Shown here one piece after another: positions 16,823 to 26,707 of a stretch of DNA of 39,847 bases; position 1 is the first letter of the stretch; every line of letters starts with the position of its first letter. This DNA comes from an uncultured Flavobacteriales bacterium (GTDB taxonomy: Bacteria > Bacteroidota > Bacteroidia > Flavobacteriales_D > CALLUQ01), in contig CALLUQ010000077.1 of assembly GCA_938010565.1 (NCBI GenBank), positions 1-39,847 on the forward strand, in the 5' to 3' direction. A program made the translations under genes and the position numbers. Under the pieces are notes generated by a model that did not search any database, was not told the DNA's origin, and worked only from the letters and a program-made list of their open reading frames with translations.

Positions 16823-18456
16823 AGCCTATCGATGAGTTGTTAAAATAATAGTGATCAACAAATTGCAGGATTTTTTGATCATTTATCTTGAATAAAAAAA
16901 GAAGACAGATGAAGTTGTTGAATGACCTGACATTAAAATTTGAACGCTCTGATTGGTCAAGAAATCCCGAACTAGGTTTGATTGACACCATATTGGAGAA
17001 AAGACCAGATTTGATCCACTTGTTAAGTGGTGATATTATGTCTGGTAACAAGGAAAGTCATTTTGGTTGCAAAGACACCCCTACTGTGGAGCAAATTGTA
17101 AGAGCAGCCATCTACAAAGAATTCAAGTCCTTTACTTACCAGGAACTGGAATACGCACAATCAGATTCAAGAATTTGCGCCACGTTTATCCAGCTTGATG
17201 AGCGTAAGCCTTACGGTTTTCAGGTATGGCAGGAATATATTTCTAAGATAAAAGAAGAGTCTTTGCATGCATTTTGGGTAGCCTTGAACCGAATAGCGAT
17301 CAAAGAAGGGTTGGAAGATGTAAGTGCTATCCGTATGGATAGCAAAGCGGTAGAAACCAACATCCATTATCCTACGAATAATTCATTGGTATGGGATTGC
17401 ATAAAAGAAGCACAAAGATTGTTGGGCCATTTAGCCCGAAAAGAAAACATTAAGGTCATCAATTACACTTCAGAAGCCAAATCCAACCATTTCCTGATCA
17501 ACAACCCCAAAACCAACAAGCAAGTGGCCCTGTTTAAAAAACAGTTGGTGTTGTTTACCAGGAGCATCAATCAGGTGAATAAATTGGTTAAAAAAAGATT
17601 ATAGTTCACCGCAAAGTTGGGTTTTAGTGGAAAAGCTTCGGCCACTTCTTCCTTTGGTGAAGCAAGCTTATTCGATGACTTATCGGACCGGAAACAAATC
17701 AAAAGAGAACAAGTTCCCAACGATCAAAAGTTGTTTTCCATTTACGAATTGCATACTGACATGATCGTGAAAGGTAGCCGAGAAGTGCTTTTTGGTGGTC
17801 ATAAAGTCAACCTTGCTGATGGAAAAAGTAAGCTGATATTAGACTGCCAGGTATTAACAGGAAACATCTCCGACACGCATTTATTCAACAGCACCATAGA
17901 AAGGATAAAAGAAAATTACGGACATATTCCTAAAAGTGTGGCCGCAGACGGTGGGTATGCCAGCAAAGACAATCAAAAACAGGCTGTTAAACAGGGGTTG
18001 GTCAACGTAGTGTTCAACAAGGTAGTGGGCAGTCTGAAGAATTTGACCAGCAGCAAGAATATGCAAACCCGACCGAAGAGGTGGTGTAGTGGGATAGAGT
18101 CGACCATTTCAAACCTGAAACGAGGGTTTCATATATTCGTTGTAACCGGAAAGGATGGATGAGCTTGCCAACCAGGGGGGTATGGTCGGTGATTGCTTAC
18201 AATGTTCGGGTGATGACCGGCTTGGTTATTGCTAAAATATAGACAAAAAGCCTTCCAACAAACACACTCAGGGGATAGCCATGTCTGATCGGTAGAAAAA
18301 AGACTGATCTTTATGTTTTGGCGACACTATAGCGACTGGAATATCCACTTTAGTGTAAAAAAGTAAGAAGAGAATGGTATGAATGAGATACTAAATTTAG
18401 TAGGGGTAGCCTTCCTGAAATTTAAAAGCAAATTTCTGTCTTTATAAGACAGGCTC
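16822..18456 (+). mobile_element. Decayed insertion sequence, ISNCY-like
   Basis: An element of about 1635 bp bounded by imperfect terminal inverted repeats: GAGCCTATC on the left and GACAGGCTC on the right, each flanked by TA on the outside. It encodes one broken transposase. About 200 bp between the transposase end and the right repeat hold no gene. The TA flanks may be a 2-bp target duplication or part of the repeat. The element sits exactly between two convergent genes and forms the stop codon of both. The family assignment rests on the transposase sequence. Confidence 0.75.
16909..18242 (+). pseudogene. Broken DDE transposase of the ISNCY-like element
   Basis: The reading frame starts MKLLNDLTLKFERSDW and carries LIDTILEKRPDLIHLL, YQELEYAQSDSRICATFI and the first catalytic aspartate in RMDSKAVETNIHYPTNNS. 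An in-frame TAG at 17602-17604 interrupts it; the same frame continues with the second aspartate (VAADGGYAS) and the glutamate (GIESTISNLKRGF). Near 18130-18160 a frameshift moves the conserved tail (WSVIAYNVRVMTGL) into another frame, ending at TAG 18240-18242. Two independent lesions make it inactive. The ORF track shows it as two pieces (16888-17604 and 17617-18162). Confidence 0.85.
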
Positions 18457-18809
18457 TAGTTCTTGGCATCTGCGGTTTTAGGCTTGTTCTTGGTCATGCC
18501 GCTTTCGCCAAGGTCTTCGCTATCGGAAATTCCCGACTTGTAGGTTCCGTTGCCGGTGCCATCGTTGCCGGATTTTAATAAGTGAGCGGGCGGATCAAAC
18601 GCATTGCTTTTGTTGTGAAAGCCATTGAAGCCGACACCCTCCGGATCTCCGGAAAACGCACCCCTTCTGGAATCAACCGTTTCAAAACCGGCCATTGGCT
18701 TGTTGTTTTGTCTCACGTCATTAAATTCCACTTTACCGCATGAAACCAATGCAATACCGGCGATAAAAAATCCAACTCCAGGAAGTATATACTTTTTGTT
18801 ACGCATCAT
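18456..18809 (-). CDS. Small lipoprotein, unknown function
   Basis: A 117-residue putative lipoprotein. The signal peptide ends in the lipobox LVSC (cysteine near residue 24). The mature part is polar, Gly/Asn/Asp-rich and without recognised domain. Its stop codon is at the right boundary of the insertion sequence: without the element (assuming a TA target) the frame would run five residues further (YLDLS) before a stop. It lies 45 bp downstream of the sensor kinase gene, but a TATTTTCG sequence just upstream could be its own promoter. Confidence 0.65.
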   Translation of the reverse strand: MMRNKKYILPGVGFFIAGIALVSCGKVEFNDVRQNNKPMAGFETVDSRRGAFSGDPEGVGFNGFHNKSNAFDPPAHLLKSGNDGTGNGTYKSGISDSEDLGESGMTKNKPKTADAKN

Positions 18810-18854
18810 AATAAAAAATTAAAAGACTCCACCCCAACAACGAAAATAGGGAAT

Positions 18855-21800
18855 TTATTGCAACGATGCCAGTGTTGGGGTATTCTTTTCATACATCAAC
18901 TCCTCGTAATGCACCGGTAAAACAATTTCAACCCGTGTTCCGGCAGCTTTTCCGTCGCTGTCTTTTAATTCACAGGGGCCTTTTACATGCAAGGTTTCGC
19001 GGGTCATTTGTTTCATCAGCCTGAGGCGGCTTGTGGTAATGGCCATGCCTTGCGAAATGTGGTCTTTTTTTCCCTTCTTCTTTTTCAGGCTGGTTTCAAT
19101 TCCGATCCCATTGTCTTCGATAATAAAAACGAGGCTGTTTTTTTTTCGCATCACCTCAATGGTAATGGTACCGCCATTTTTGCGGGGCAACAAGCCATGC
19201 CAGATGCTGTTTTCTACAAAAGGCTGCAACAACATGGCCGGTATTTTCAAAGCTTCGGCATCAATTTGCGGATCCACCTTGATCCGGTATTCGAACTTAT
19301 CATGGAAACGCATGTGTTCCAGTGTAAGGTACAATTCCAGGCGTTCCATTTCGTCCGAGAGGGAAACCACGTTGGTTTGCGAACTGTCCAGGTTTTTACG
19401 AACCAGCCGGGCAAAACTCGACAGGTATTTATTAGCGGCAAGCCGGTCTTGCCTGTTGATGTAAAACTGAATGGAATTCAGAGCATTGAAAATAAAGTGG
19501 CGGTTCATGCTGGCATTGAGCGTTTGTTGTTCCAGTGCCAGCATTTTGGATTGGTTGATAAGGTACTCGCGTTCTTTTTCTTTACGCAGCACGTTTCGCC
19601 TCCACCGGTAAATGCGATACGTGATGATGCCCAGGCAAACCACAGCTAACGCCAGAAACCACCAACGCGCCCAGAAAGGGGGAATGATGGTGAAGGAAAA
19701 AGCAGCCGGATCGGAGGTCCAGGCTCCATCTTTGTTTTGGGCTCTTACCAAAAAAGTATACGCCCCATAGTCCAGGTTGGCATAAGTGGCAAAGGTAGCC
19801 TGGGTAAGGGGCCTCCAAGTGTCTTCAAAACCTTTGAGGTAAAACCGGTAGTGTATTTTTTTGGGGTTGGTGTGGCCGATGCCCCGATAATAAAAAGTAA
19901 GGTAGTTGTGGTTGTGTTTCAGGGCGAGGTTTTGAGGCAGTCCGGTCAGACCAATGGAATCGGTATGACATTCCCAGTCGGTTTTCTCAAGGAAAAGTCG
20001 GATCTGGCTGATGTTGATGTAGGGTTTCACGTTGCCGGAGGTGATCTTTTCTTTTTGCGGGTCAAACTCCATGGTGCCCTCGCTGGTGCCCATCCATACA
20101 TGTCCGCGTTTATCGCAGTAGGCGGCATTGAGGTTGGTTTCGGGACTGTTGATCCCATCGTGGTCGGTAAAGAGTTTAAAATCCGTTTTCCTTGTTCTGT
20201 AAAATTCTTCCAGATTGAGCCGGATCAAACCGTTGTTGGTGCCGATCCACAGTCGGTTTTTATGGTCGGTGACTAAAAAATTGATCTTGTCGGAGCCAAA
20301 AAGGCGGCTCGTTTCGGAAAGCTTAAAAGTTTGGAACGTTTTTCTGTCGTAAAAACCCAGGCCGTTATCGGTGCCGATCCACAAGTTGCTTTTATGGTCT
20401 TCCAGAATGTTCCATATAAGGTTGTCGCTTAAGCCATCTTCCTGGGTGAAAAGGCGATATTCCTCGTTTTCTGATCGGGTAAGCCCGTTAGATCCGGCAA
20501 ACCAAAAAACCCCTTCCGAATCTTTCAGAATGCTTCGGATCCTTACCCCCGGAAAACCGTTAGCCTTTGTATAAGTAGTCAATTGTTTACCGTCCCACCG
20601 GACAACGCCTTCCCGGTTGCCCAACCATAAATCCCCATTTTCGTTTTCAAACAGCGCAGTAATTTTCTTATCACTTAAACTATCTAAGAGGCTGTTAATG
20701 GATTTAACGGGCTTCAGGAGACCATCTTTGTAAGCGTTAATGCCTCCAGTGGTTCCAAACCAGATGGCCTGGTCTTTTGCTGCCATACTACACCAGACTT
20801 TATTGTTAGACAACCCTTCGCCGGTGCTGTAGTTTTCGTAGCGGCCTTTTCTGTCGTATTTGCAGATGCCATTTCCGTAGGTCGAAAACCAGATGTTGTT
20901 TTCGTGGTCCTCCACCACCGACATCACAAAATTGCTGCAAATGCCATCGGCCGTGGTGTAGTTCACAAATGCTTCGCCGGTAAACTTACAGATGCCTCCG
21001 CCATCGGAAGACAACCACAGGTTGCCTTCGTTGTCTTGGGTCATGGATTTGATCCTCTCAAAAGGAAGGCCTTCTTTTTCGCCAAAATGGGTGAATGTTG
21101 CCCCGTCGTACTTTACGATGCCGGATAACGTGGAAAGCCAGATGTTGCCCTCGCTGTCGCTGAAAATGGATTCGATGGAGTTGTCTTTTAAGCCATTTTG
21201 GGTGGTGAAACGATCAAACTTTTTCAGGTTAGCATCAAAGCGGTACAAGCCACTATTTGCCGTGCTGACCCAGATATGGCCCTTTGGGTCTTCGTGCAAA
21301 TCGGAAATGTTGTAACCGTTGAGGGTGTCTATAATGCTTTTTGTAAAGGTGTTTGCAAAGGTACCGTTTTGATAAGCGGAAAGCCCTCCTACAATGCAAA
21401 ACCAAACGGTTCCGTTCCGGGTGGTCCGGATGCTTCGAACGGATTTGTCAGACAAACCCGAGTCGCCCGTAAAATGGGTAAAGCTTTGACCATCAAATCG
21501 AAATGCGCCTCCGCGATCGGTGCCCAGCCAAAGGTGGCCTTCCCGGTCTTCTGCCATTGTTATAATAAAATTGTCCCGAAGAGGGGTGTCTACCATGTAG
21601 TTTTCGAATGTACTGCCTTTAAACTTGCTGATGCCGCCTCTTGATCCGATCCAAACCTGACCTTTGCTATCGAGAAATACCACATCGTTCCGGTTGTTGA
21701 TCAAACCATCATCTACCGAATAGTTGGTAAACGAATTGCCATCGAAACGGCTCACTCCTCCAAGGGTTGCAATCCACAAATACCCTTGCCGATCCTGACA

Positions 21801-21920
21801 CATGGAACGCGCCTGAGTGGCTGCAAGGCCATCGCGAACGCTGTAATTGATGAATTTGTATTGTTGGGCCTGCACTGAAAAATTCAGCAAACACAACAAG
21901 GCGAAATAGATCCTGATCAT
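18855..21920 (-). CDS. Propeller-type sensor histidine kinase (LytS family)
   Basis: A 1021-residue membrane sensor. A signal peptide ends near SVQAQ. Residues about 25-630 are two-component-regulator propeller repeats (recurrent D..G.lWigT..GG...FDG units) that form a periplasmic beta-propeller sensor. A Y_Y_Y-type domain follows (YRFYLKGFEDTWRPL, about 690-750), then one transmembrane helix (WWFLALAVVCLGIITYRIY). The cytoplasmic part is a LytS-type kinase with the phospho-accepting histidine in MNRHFIFNALNS, and a C-terminal HATPase (PFVENSIWHGLL; EDNGIGIE). There is no fused receiver or DNA-binding domain. The LytTR regulator gene ends 37 bp upstream, so the two are probably an operon. The ligand is unknown; in Bacteroidota such propellers often sense glycans. 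Confidence 0.92.
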   Translation of the reverse strand: MIRIYFALLCLLNFSVQAQQYKFINYSVRDGLAATQARSMCQDRQGYLWIATLGGVSRFDGNSFTNYSVDDGLINNRNDVVFLDSKGQVWIGSRGGISKFKGSTFENYMVDTPLRDNFIITMAEDREGHLWLGTDRGGAFRFDGQSFTHFTGDSGLSDKSVRSIRTTRNGTVWFCIVGGLSAYQNGTFANTFTKSIIDTLNGYNISDLHEDPKGHIWVSTANSGLYRFDANLKKFDRFTTQNGLKDNSIESIFSDSEGNIWLSTLSGIVKYDGATFTHFGEKEGLPFERIKSMTQDNEGNLWLSSDGGGICKFTGEAFVNYTTADGICSNFVMSVVEDHENNIWFSTYGNGICKYDRKGRYENYSTGEGLSNNKVWCSMAAKDQAIWFGTTGGINAYKDGLLKPVKSINSLLDSLSDKKITALFENENGDLWLGNREGVVRWDGKQLTTYTKANGFPGVRIRSILKDSEGVFWFAGSNGLTRSENEEYRLFTQEDGLSDNLIWNILEDHKSNLWIGTDNGLGFYDRKTFQTFKLSETSRLFGSDKINFLVTDHKNRLWIGTNNGLIRLNLEEFYRTRKTDFKLFTDHDGINSPETNLNAAYCDKRGHVWMGTSEGTMEFDPQKEKITSGNVKPYINISQIRLFLEKTDWECHTDSIGLTGLPQNLALKHNHNYLTFYYRGIGHTNPKKIHYRFYLKGFEDTWRPLTQATFATYANLDYGAYTFLVRAQNKDGAWTSDPAAFSFTIIPPFWARWWFLALAVVCLGIITYRIYRWRRNVLRKEKEREYLINQSKMLALEQQTLNASMNRHFIFNALNSIQFYINRQDRLAANKYLSSFARLVRKNLDSSQTNVVSLSDEMERLELYLTLEHMRFHDKFEYRIKVDPQIDAEALKIPAMLLQPFVENSIWHGLLPRKNGGTITIEVMRKKNSLVFIIEDNGIGIETSLKKKKGKKDHISQGMAITTSRLRLMKQMTRETLHVKGPCELKDSDGKAAGTRVEIVLPVHYEELMYEKNTPTLASLQ

Positions 21921-21957
21921 GGTTTTTTATCGGTATTTGTGCTCCGGAAGATCAGGA

Positions 21958-22728
21958 TCACATGGCCGCCGCGCGTTTGATGAACTCATTCAGTTTACGG
22001 CGGGCAATAGGGATCATGGAGGCATTGCTCATTACGGCCATGTTTCCTTCAGAACGGCTAAACTCTTTGAGGTGGTACAGCATATTGATGATGTGTGATT
22101 TATGGGTGCGGAAAAAGATCCGTGGGTTGAGGCTTTCTTCGTAAACTTTGATGTTTTTACAGCTGATGTATTTGCGACCATCGGCAAGGTGGATGGTCGT
22201 ATAACAATCGCTGGCTACCAGGTTTACAATGTCCATGCTCTTTACTACGGCAAAACCATCGCGGGTTGGAATGGTCGTTTTATCAATCTCTTTAAAGTGA
22301 ACGGCATTCTCAAGCAATTCTTGCAAATGTCCGATACGCAAACTGCCGGTCATTTCTTCTTGGTTCCGGAAACGCTTCACTTTCTCCACAGCTGCCTGTA
22401 GTTCTTCAATGTTAATAGGCTTTTCAAGGTAGTCAACGGCACTTTCGCGAAATGCTTTGAATGCAAACTCATCGTGAGCAGTGGTAAAAACCACGGAAAA
22501 ACGACGCTTCGGAAGGGAACGAAGCAATGAAAATCCGTCCTCCTGTGGCATTTTTATGTCGAGAAAAACCAAATCGGGGTCATGTTGGGCAATGCATTCG
22601 CGGGCTTGTTCCGCAGAGTCGGCCAAGGTTGCTACTTCAACATCAGGGCAATATTCTTCCAGAAACATTTGAAGGTTGCAACGAGCATTTAATTCATCAT
22701 CAACGATCAGCGCTTTGAGATTTTTCAT
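21958..22728 (-). CDS. LytTR-family response regulator, partner of the propeller kinase
   Basis: A 256-residue cytoplasmic transcription factor. The receiver domain (about 1-125) has the acidic pair VDDE, the phospho-acceptor aspartate in VFLDIKMP and the lysine in YLEKPI. The C-terminal LytTR DNA-binding domain (about 155-250) includes RTHKSHIIN and PIARRKLNEF. It lies directly upstream of the sensor kinase (37 bp), so it is the likely phosphate acceptor. A close paralog is 270 bp upstream. LytTR proteins bind paired direct repeats, which were not identified here. Confidence 0.93.
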   Translation of the reverse strand: MKNLKALIVDDELNARCNLQMFLEEYCPDVEVATLADSAEQARECIAQHDPDLVFLDIKMPQEDGFSLLRSLPKRRFSVVFTTAHDEFAFKAFRESAVDYLEKPINIEELQAAVEKVKRFRNQEEMTGSLRIGHLQELLENAVHFKEIDKTTIPTRDGFAVVKSMDIVNLVASDCYTTIHLADGRKYISCKNIKVYEESLNPRIFFRTHKSHIINMLYHLKEFSRSEGNMAVMSNASMIPIARRKLNEFIKRAAAM

Positions 22729-22998
22729 AGATATAATGCTTTAGAATAACGTCAGGATCTGTTACCGGTTGATCCTTGCCATACTGGTATTCAGTCCGGC
22801 TACAAAACACATGGTGTAAGCTACAAAAGATGCAACACGCCGGAAAACCAAAAATGGTGAAATGTAACGATGGTTGATCCTACGGTTGTGATTTTTGACT
22901 GTATGGGAAAAAGAAGGTGGGGCAGACGATGCAAATTCCGGTTCAAAATGCCCGAACGGATGTATTCCGGAACCTGCGTTGCCGGCGCCATATTCCCG

Positions 22999-23781
22999 TT
23001 ACAGGTTCCGAACGATCGCTAAAAACGCCTGCAACCGACCCCTTGCTATCGGCACCACCGACCGGTCTTTCAAAATGGCCTGGTGCCCATTTTCTTCATG
23101 CAGGTATTCTTTTAAAAAACGGAGGTTGATGATATGCGACTTGTGGGTTCTGAAAAAACGGGAAGGATCGAGGATATCTTCGTAAACCCTGAGGGTTCGG
23201 GTGTCGAGGAACTTGTTCCCATCCGAAAAATAGATCCGAGTGCAATTGCCGTCGCCCTCCAAACGAAGAATTTCTTCCGGATCTACAACATGGAGCCCTT
23301 TGCTGTGGCTGATGGTGATGCGTTGGTAAGGTTTTTCGCTTTGTAGGCTGACCGACAAATGTTCCAGCGTTTCCAGATAATTGGAAAACTGACCCGGTTG
23401 CTGCCGGATCATCCGGTGGTTTTTCAGTAACTTAGAAACGGCCGTCTGCAATTCTTCAATGTCGATGGGCTTTAATACATAATGAATGGCATTGGCATTA
23501 AATGCGCGGATGGCATAGTCTTTAAAAGCAGTAACAAAAACCACCATAAATTGCTCTTCCTGTACATCTTCCAATATCTGAAAGCCTTCCGAACCCGAAG
23601 GCATACGAATATCAAGAAAAACAACCTGAGGTTTTAGTTCGCGGATCTTTTCCTTCGCTTCGTTTGCCGATCCGGCAGTATCCAATACTTGAATTTCAGG
23701 ACAATAATCGCCCAACATCATCTGCAGGTTTCCCCGGGCATGCACTTCATCATCAACAATCAGAGCGGTTAACGTATCCAT
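22999..23781 (-). CDS. LytTR-family response regulator, second paralog
   Basis: A 260-residue response regulator with receiver (VDDE; VFLDIRMP; YVLKPIDIEEL) and LytTR domain (DGNCTRIYFSDG; FFRTHKSHIIN; VVPIARGRLQAFL). It clearly resembles the adjacent regulator in domain order and motifs, as from a tandem duplication. It has no kinase of its own; it may share the propeller kinase or receive signals from a kinase elsewhere. ATG 23781 (MDTLTALIVDDE) is chosen over the ORF-track start at 23835, because the extra 18 residues are not part of the receiver fold. A weak promoter-like TACATTTA lies 14 nt upstream of this ATG. Confidence 0.92.
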   Translation of the reverse strand: MDTLTALIVDDEVHARGNLQMMLGDYCPEIQVLDTAGSANEAKEKIRELKPQVVFLDIRMPSGSEGFQILEDVQEEQFMVVFVTAFKDYAIRAFNANAIHYVLKPIDIEELQTAVSKLLKNHRMIRQQPGQFSNYLETLEHLSVSLQSEKPYQRITISHSKGLHVVDPEEILRLEGDGNCTRIYFSDGNKFLDTRTLRVYEDILDPSRFFRTHKSHIINLRFLKEYLHEENGHQAILKDRSVVPIARGRLQAFLAIVRNL

Positions 23782-23888
23782 ACTACAGCGCAACCTAAAT
23801 GTATTAAAATTACAGCAACTCAAAATGAGCGGCAACTATTTCACAAAGTCCGTCAAAAGGTTTACGCATGCCCGCCGGTTGGCTGAAA

Positions 23889-25079
23889 TCAGCTGATCAC
23901 CTCCAGATCGCGGCCTACTTTCACAAAAGCGGCAAGCGCTTTATCCAGGTGTTCTTTGGTATGTGCGGCTGAAACCTGAACACGGATGCGTGCGGCTCCT
24001 TCGGGAACGACCGGATAGAAGAAACCGATGGCATACACCCCTTCGGCCAGGAGTTTGTCGGCAAACTTTTGTGACAATGCTGCATCGTACAACATCACAG
24101 GAACAATGGGCGAGTTCCCTTTTACAATATCAAACCCTGCAGCTACCATTTTTTCTTTGAAGTAGGAAGTATTCGCTTCCAGCTTATCGCGTAGTGCTGT
24201 GGTGGATGAAAGAATTTCGAATACTTTATTTGCTGCTCCTACAATAGAAGGGGCCAAAGAGTTGGAAAACAGATACGGACGGGAACGCTGACGCAACATT
24301 TCAATCACTTCTTTTCGTCCGGTGGTATATCCTCCCATAGCTCCTCCAAGCGCTTTGCCCAATGTACCGGTAATGATATCGACCCGGTCCGTCACATTGC
24401 AATATTCGGCTGTTCCCCGACCTGTTTTTCCAATGAAACCGGCTGCATGGCATTCGTCTACCATGACCATGGCATCGTATTTTTCGGCCAGATCGCAGAT
24501 CCGATCCAATTTGGCAATGTCGCCATCCATGGAAAATACCCCATCCGTAACAATGATTCTGTGCCGTTGTGCCTGAGCCGCCTTTAGTTGTTTTTCCAGG
24601 TCGTTCATATCGCTGTGTGCATAGCGGTAACGGGCCGCTTTACACAAACGTACCCCATCAATAATGGAAGCGTGGTTCAAAGCATCGGAAATGATCGCAT
24701 CTTCACTTGAAAGAAGGGGTTCGAAAGCGCCTCCGTTTGCATCAAAAGCAGCGGCATATAAAATGGTATCCTCGGTTCCGTAAAAAGTGGCAATGCGTTC
24801 TTCCAACTCTTTATGGATATTTTGTGTTCCGCAAATAAACCGAACCGACGACATCCCAAAGCCATGGGTATCCAAAGCATTTTTAGCTGCGGCAATAACC
24901 TCCGGATGAGAAGACAGACCAAGGTAGTTGTTGGCACACATGATGATGACTTCATCGCCAGTACTCACTTTTACTTCAGCGCCCTGAGGGGTGGTAATGA
25001 TGCGTTCGCGTTTATACAAACCTGCTGATGCAATTTCAGCCAATTCTTTACTCAGGTGGTCCTTGATTTTTCCGTACAT
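23889..25079 (-). CDS. kbl: Glycine C-acetyltransferase (2-amino-3-ketobutyrate CoA ligase)
   Basis: A PLP enzyme of the alpha-oxoamine synthase family, 396 residues, normal length. It cleaves 2-amino-3-oxobutyrate with CoA into glycine and acetyl-CoA in threonine breakdown. Seen: [15 protein letters not shown] near residue 48, [14 protein letters not shown] near 75-88, the VDECHAAG motif near 210, and the PLP lysine in [10 protein letters not shown] near 243. The threonine dehydrogenase gene tdh, its usual partner, is not in the window. The related 8-amino-7-oxononanoate synthase is less likely given the [10 protein letters not shown] sequence and the N-terminus. Confidence 0.94.
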   Translation of the reverse strand: MYGKIKDHLSKELAEIASAGLYKRERIITTPQGAEVKVSTGDEVIIMCANNYLGLSSHPEVIAAAKNALDTHGFGMSSVRFICGTQNIHKELEERIATFYGTEDTILYAAAFDANGGAFEPLLSSEDAIISDALNHASIIDGVRLCKAARYRYAHSDMNDLEKQLKAAQAQRHRIIVTDGVFSMDGDIAKLDRICDLAEKYDAMVMVDECHAAGFIGKTGRGTAEYCNVTDRVDIITGTLGKALGGAMGGYTTGRKEVIEMLRQRSRPYLFSNSLAPSIVGAANKVFEILSSTTALRDKLEANTSYFKEKMVAAGFDIVKGNSPIVPVMLYDAALSQKFADKLLAEGVYAIGFFYPVVPEGAARIRVQVSAAHTKEHLDKALAAFVKVGRDLEVIS

Positions 25080-25351
25080 GGCAATGGGTTATGAAATTTA
25101 AAGTTGAGAACGGAAGTAAAGGTAGAAATATGAAAAGAAAAACGGGAAGGAAAATGGAAAGTAGCAGCCCAAAACCGGATTTACCGGCGGCATATCGCCG
25201 GAATGTGCACAACGGCCTAAATCATTGTATTTGTTCAGGTTTGATTATTGGAAATACAATTCTCAACCCTTTTTATTAAAGCCAAGGAGAGCCGTGAAGG
25301 TATATCACTTTTGGGTTTTACCGGAATAAGTGCCACCTATGGCTAAATTCT

Positions 25352-25359
25352 TACCTTTC
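25352..25359 (+). promoter_or_regulatory. -7-like element of the TauE/SafE gene
   Basis: TACCTTTC matches TAnnTTTG at 7 of 8 positions and is separated from the ATG at 25364 by only TGCT. This is the same 4-nt spacing as at the epimerase and alkC-like genes, suggesting a leaderless transcript. Confidence 0.4.
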
Positions 25360-25363
25360 TGCT

Positions 25364-26128
25364 ATGGAAGCATGGTGGGCTTATCCTCTTTTTTTTGTTG
25401 GGGCTTTTGTTTCTACCTGCATTGGTGCACTTGTGGGCGGAGGAAGTTTTGTGATCACTTCCATTCTTTTGCTGTTGGGAGTGCCGCCCAATGTGATGGT
25501 TGGATCAAGACGTACAGCAGCAATAGGAGGCAACCTCGGTGCACTTATCCAATATCACAAAGCCGGAAAAGTAGATTATAAACTGGGGTTGATCTTAAGT
25601 CCGTTTATGGCCGTTGGGCTGGTGTTGGGCTGGCTCACATTGGAGGTGCTAAAAGAGTATGACCTCAATCGCATTATCGCCATTGTATTGTTGGGGCTAC
25701 TGGCCATCAAAATATGGAAAGACCGATTTGTAGAAGAAGAGAAAAGCGACCGAAAGCCATGGCACCGCATTGCAGTAGGTGGTTTGGGAGCGCTTATTTC
25801 AGGTTGGATAAATAACCTTACAGGGGCAGGCGGTGGAATGCTATTGGTTTTTTCCCTTTTGCTAGGGTTTGGTAGAAATGTGTTAAACACCGCCGGAACA
25901 GCCAAATTTATGCTGATGTTAAACAATTTCAGTTCGGCCGCATTGTTCCTTTGGCTGGGATATGTGGATGTGCCAATGACAGGGACCATGCTTGCCGGAC
26001 ATTTTATCGGAGGAATGGTTGGTGCCCGCTTTTTCCTTCAACGGAAAACCCCGTTTTTAAAACATTTTTTCTACGCGATCGTTGTGGTTATGATTGCTGT
26101 GATTTTACTGAAAGAGGAACTTACCTGA
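25364..26128 (+). CDS. TauE/SafE-type membrane transporter
   Basis: An inner-membrane protein of 254 residues with about eight hydrophobic segments. Members of the family export sulfite or organosulfur anions, but substrates are known for few. Seen: the glycine-rich FVSTCIGALVGGGSFV (about 13-28) and its internal repeat SGWINNLTGAGGGMLLV in the second half, the pseudo-twofold motif of the family. The start MEAWWAYPLFF is an ATG placed 4 nt after a promoter-like element. It ends 8 bp inside the convergent GIY-YIG-like gene (positions 26121-26128 are shared). Confidence 0.9.
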   Translation: MEAWWAYPLFFVGAFVSTCIGALVGGGSFVITSILLLLGVPPNVMVGSRRTAAIGGNLGALIQYHKAGKVDYKLGLILSPFMAVGLVLGWLTLEVLKEYDLNRIIAIVLLGLLAIKIWKDRFVEEEKSDRKPWHRIAVGGLGALISGWINNLTGAGGGMLLVFSLLLGFGRNVLNTAGTAKFMLMLNNFSSAALFLWLGYVDVPMTGTMLAGHFIGGMVGARFFLQRKTPFLKHFFYAIVVVMIAVILLKEELT

Positions 26129-26702
26129 GCCCATCCGGCAATCCGCCGAACAATGGTTTGAGTTCCAACCAGAACCCTCTTTCAATGATGGAGAGCAGGT
26201 TGGATTCGTTTGTGGGAAAATAATACCAGTTGATTACGATATCGTTGTTGAAATGCGGACTGAACCAATTGTTGAGTTTCAGTGAAAAAGAACGTTCGGC
26301 ACCAAAGCCAAAATGTTGCATTAACCCATTGCGCAGGTTGTTTCTCCGGGCTCCGACATAAAGGTAATCCGAAATGTTGCGTTTATTCCTTTGGGAAAGT
26401 GCCACTTTTTGCTTTTTCAGAAGAGATTTAGATTCCTCGTAAATGGTATCGATTTCTTTGATATCCAATTTCTGTAAGGAACGAATAGTATAGATCAGTG
26501 CTTGTGTGTGTTTGGGGATGTGGGTATTCGCCCAGTTTCGGGTAAAATCACGCGAAAGCATTTTCCGGGTGGTGATGCGGGCTTCACCCACTGCTTCGGG
26601 TTTCAGGTTGCGCAATGCCATTTCGATATCGAGTAACTTGTGGCGTTGTTTATCAATTACCACATCCCAAATGACCTCATCGTTATTTATCCGCTTATTC
26701 AC
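26121..26702 (-). CDS. GIY-YIG-nuclease-like protein, putative
   Basis: A 193-residue protein. The second half has the layout of a GIY-YIG domain: YLYVGARRNNLRNGLMQHFG (about 110-130) resembles the family's YIG-x-LRxRLxxH segment, and ESNLLSIIERGFWLELKPLFG supplies a glutamate and the P-x-(F/N) end. The N-terminal half is helical and unassigned. The first GIY tyrosine is represented by DYLYVG, so catalytic competence is uncertain. The start is GTG, 5 nt after a perfect -7 element. It overlaps the TauE/SafE gene tail-to-tail. It could act in DNA repair or restriction, but this is inference. Confidence 0.6.
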   Translation of the reverse strand: MNKRINNDEVIWDVVIDKQRHKLLDIEMALRNLKPEAVGEARITTRKMLSRDFTRNWANTHIPKHTQALIYTIRSLQKLDIKEIDTIYEESKSLLKKQKVALSQRNKRNISDYLYVGARRNNLRNGLMQHFGFGAERSFSLKLNNWFSPHFNNDIVINWYYFPTNESNLLSIIERGFWLELKPLFGGLPDGLR

Positions 26703-26707
26703 TAACT

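Noticed and set aside
18987-19649. 220-aa plus-strand ORF
   Set aside because: It is antisense to the kinase and HATPase part of the propeller sensor and has no features of its own.
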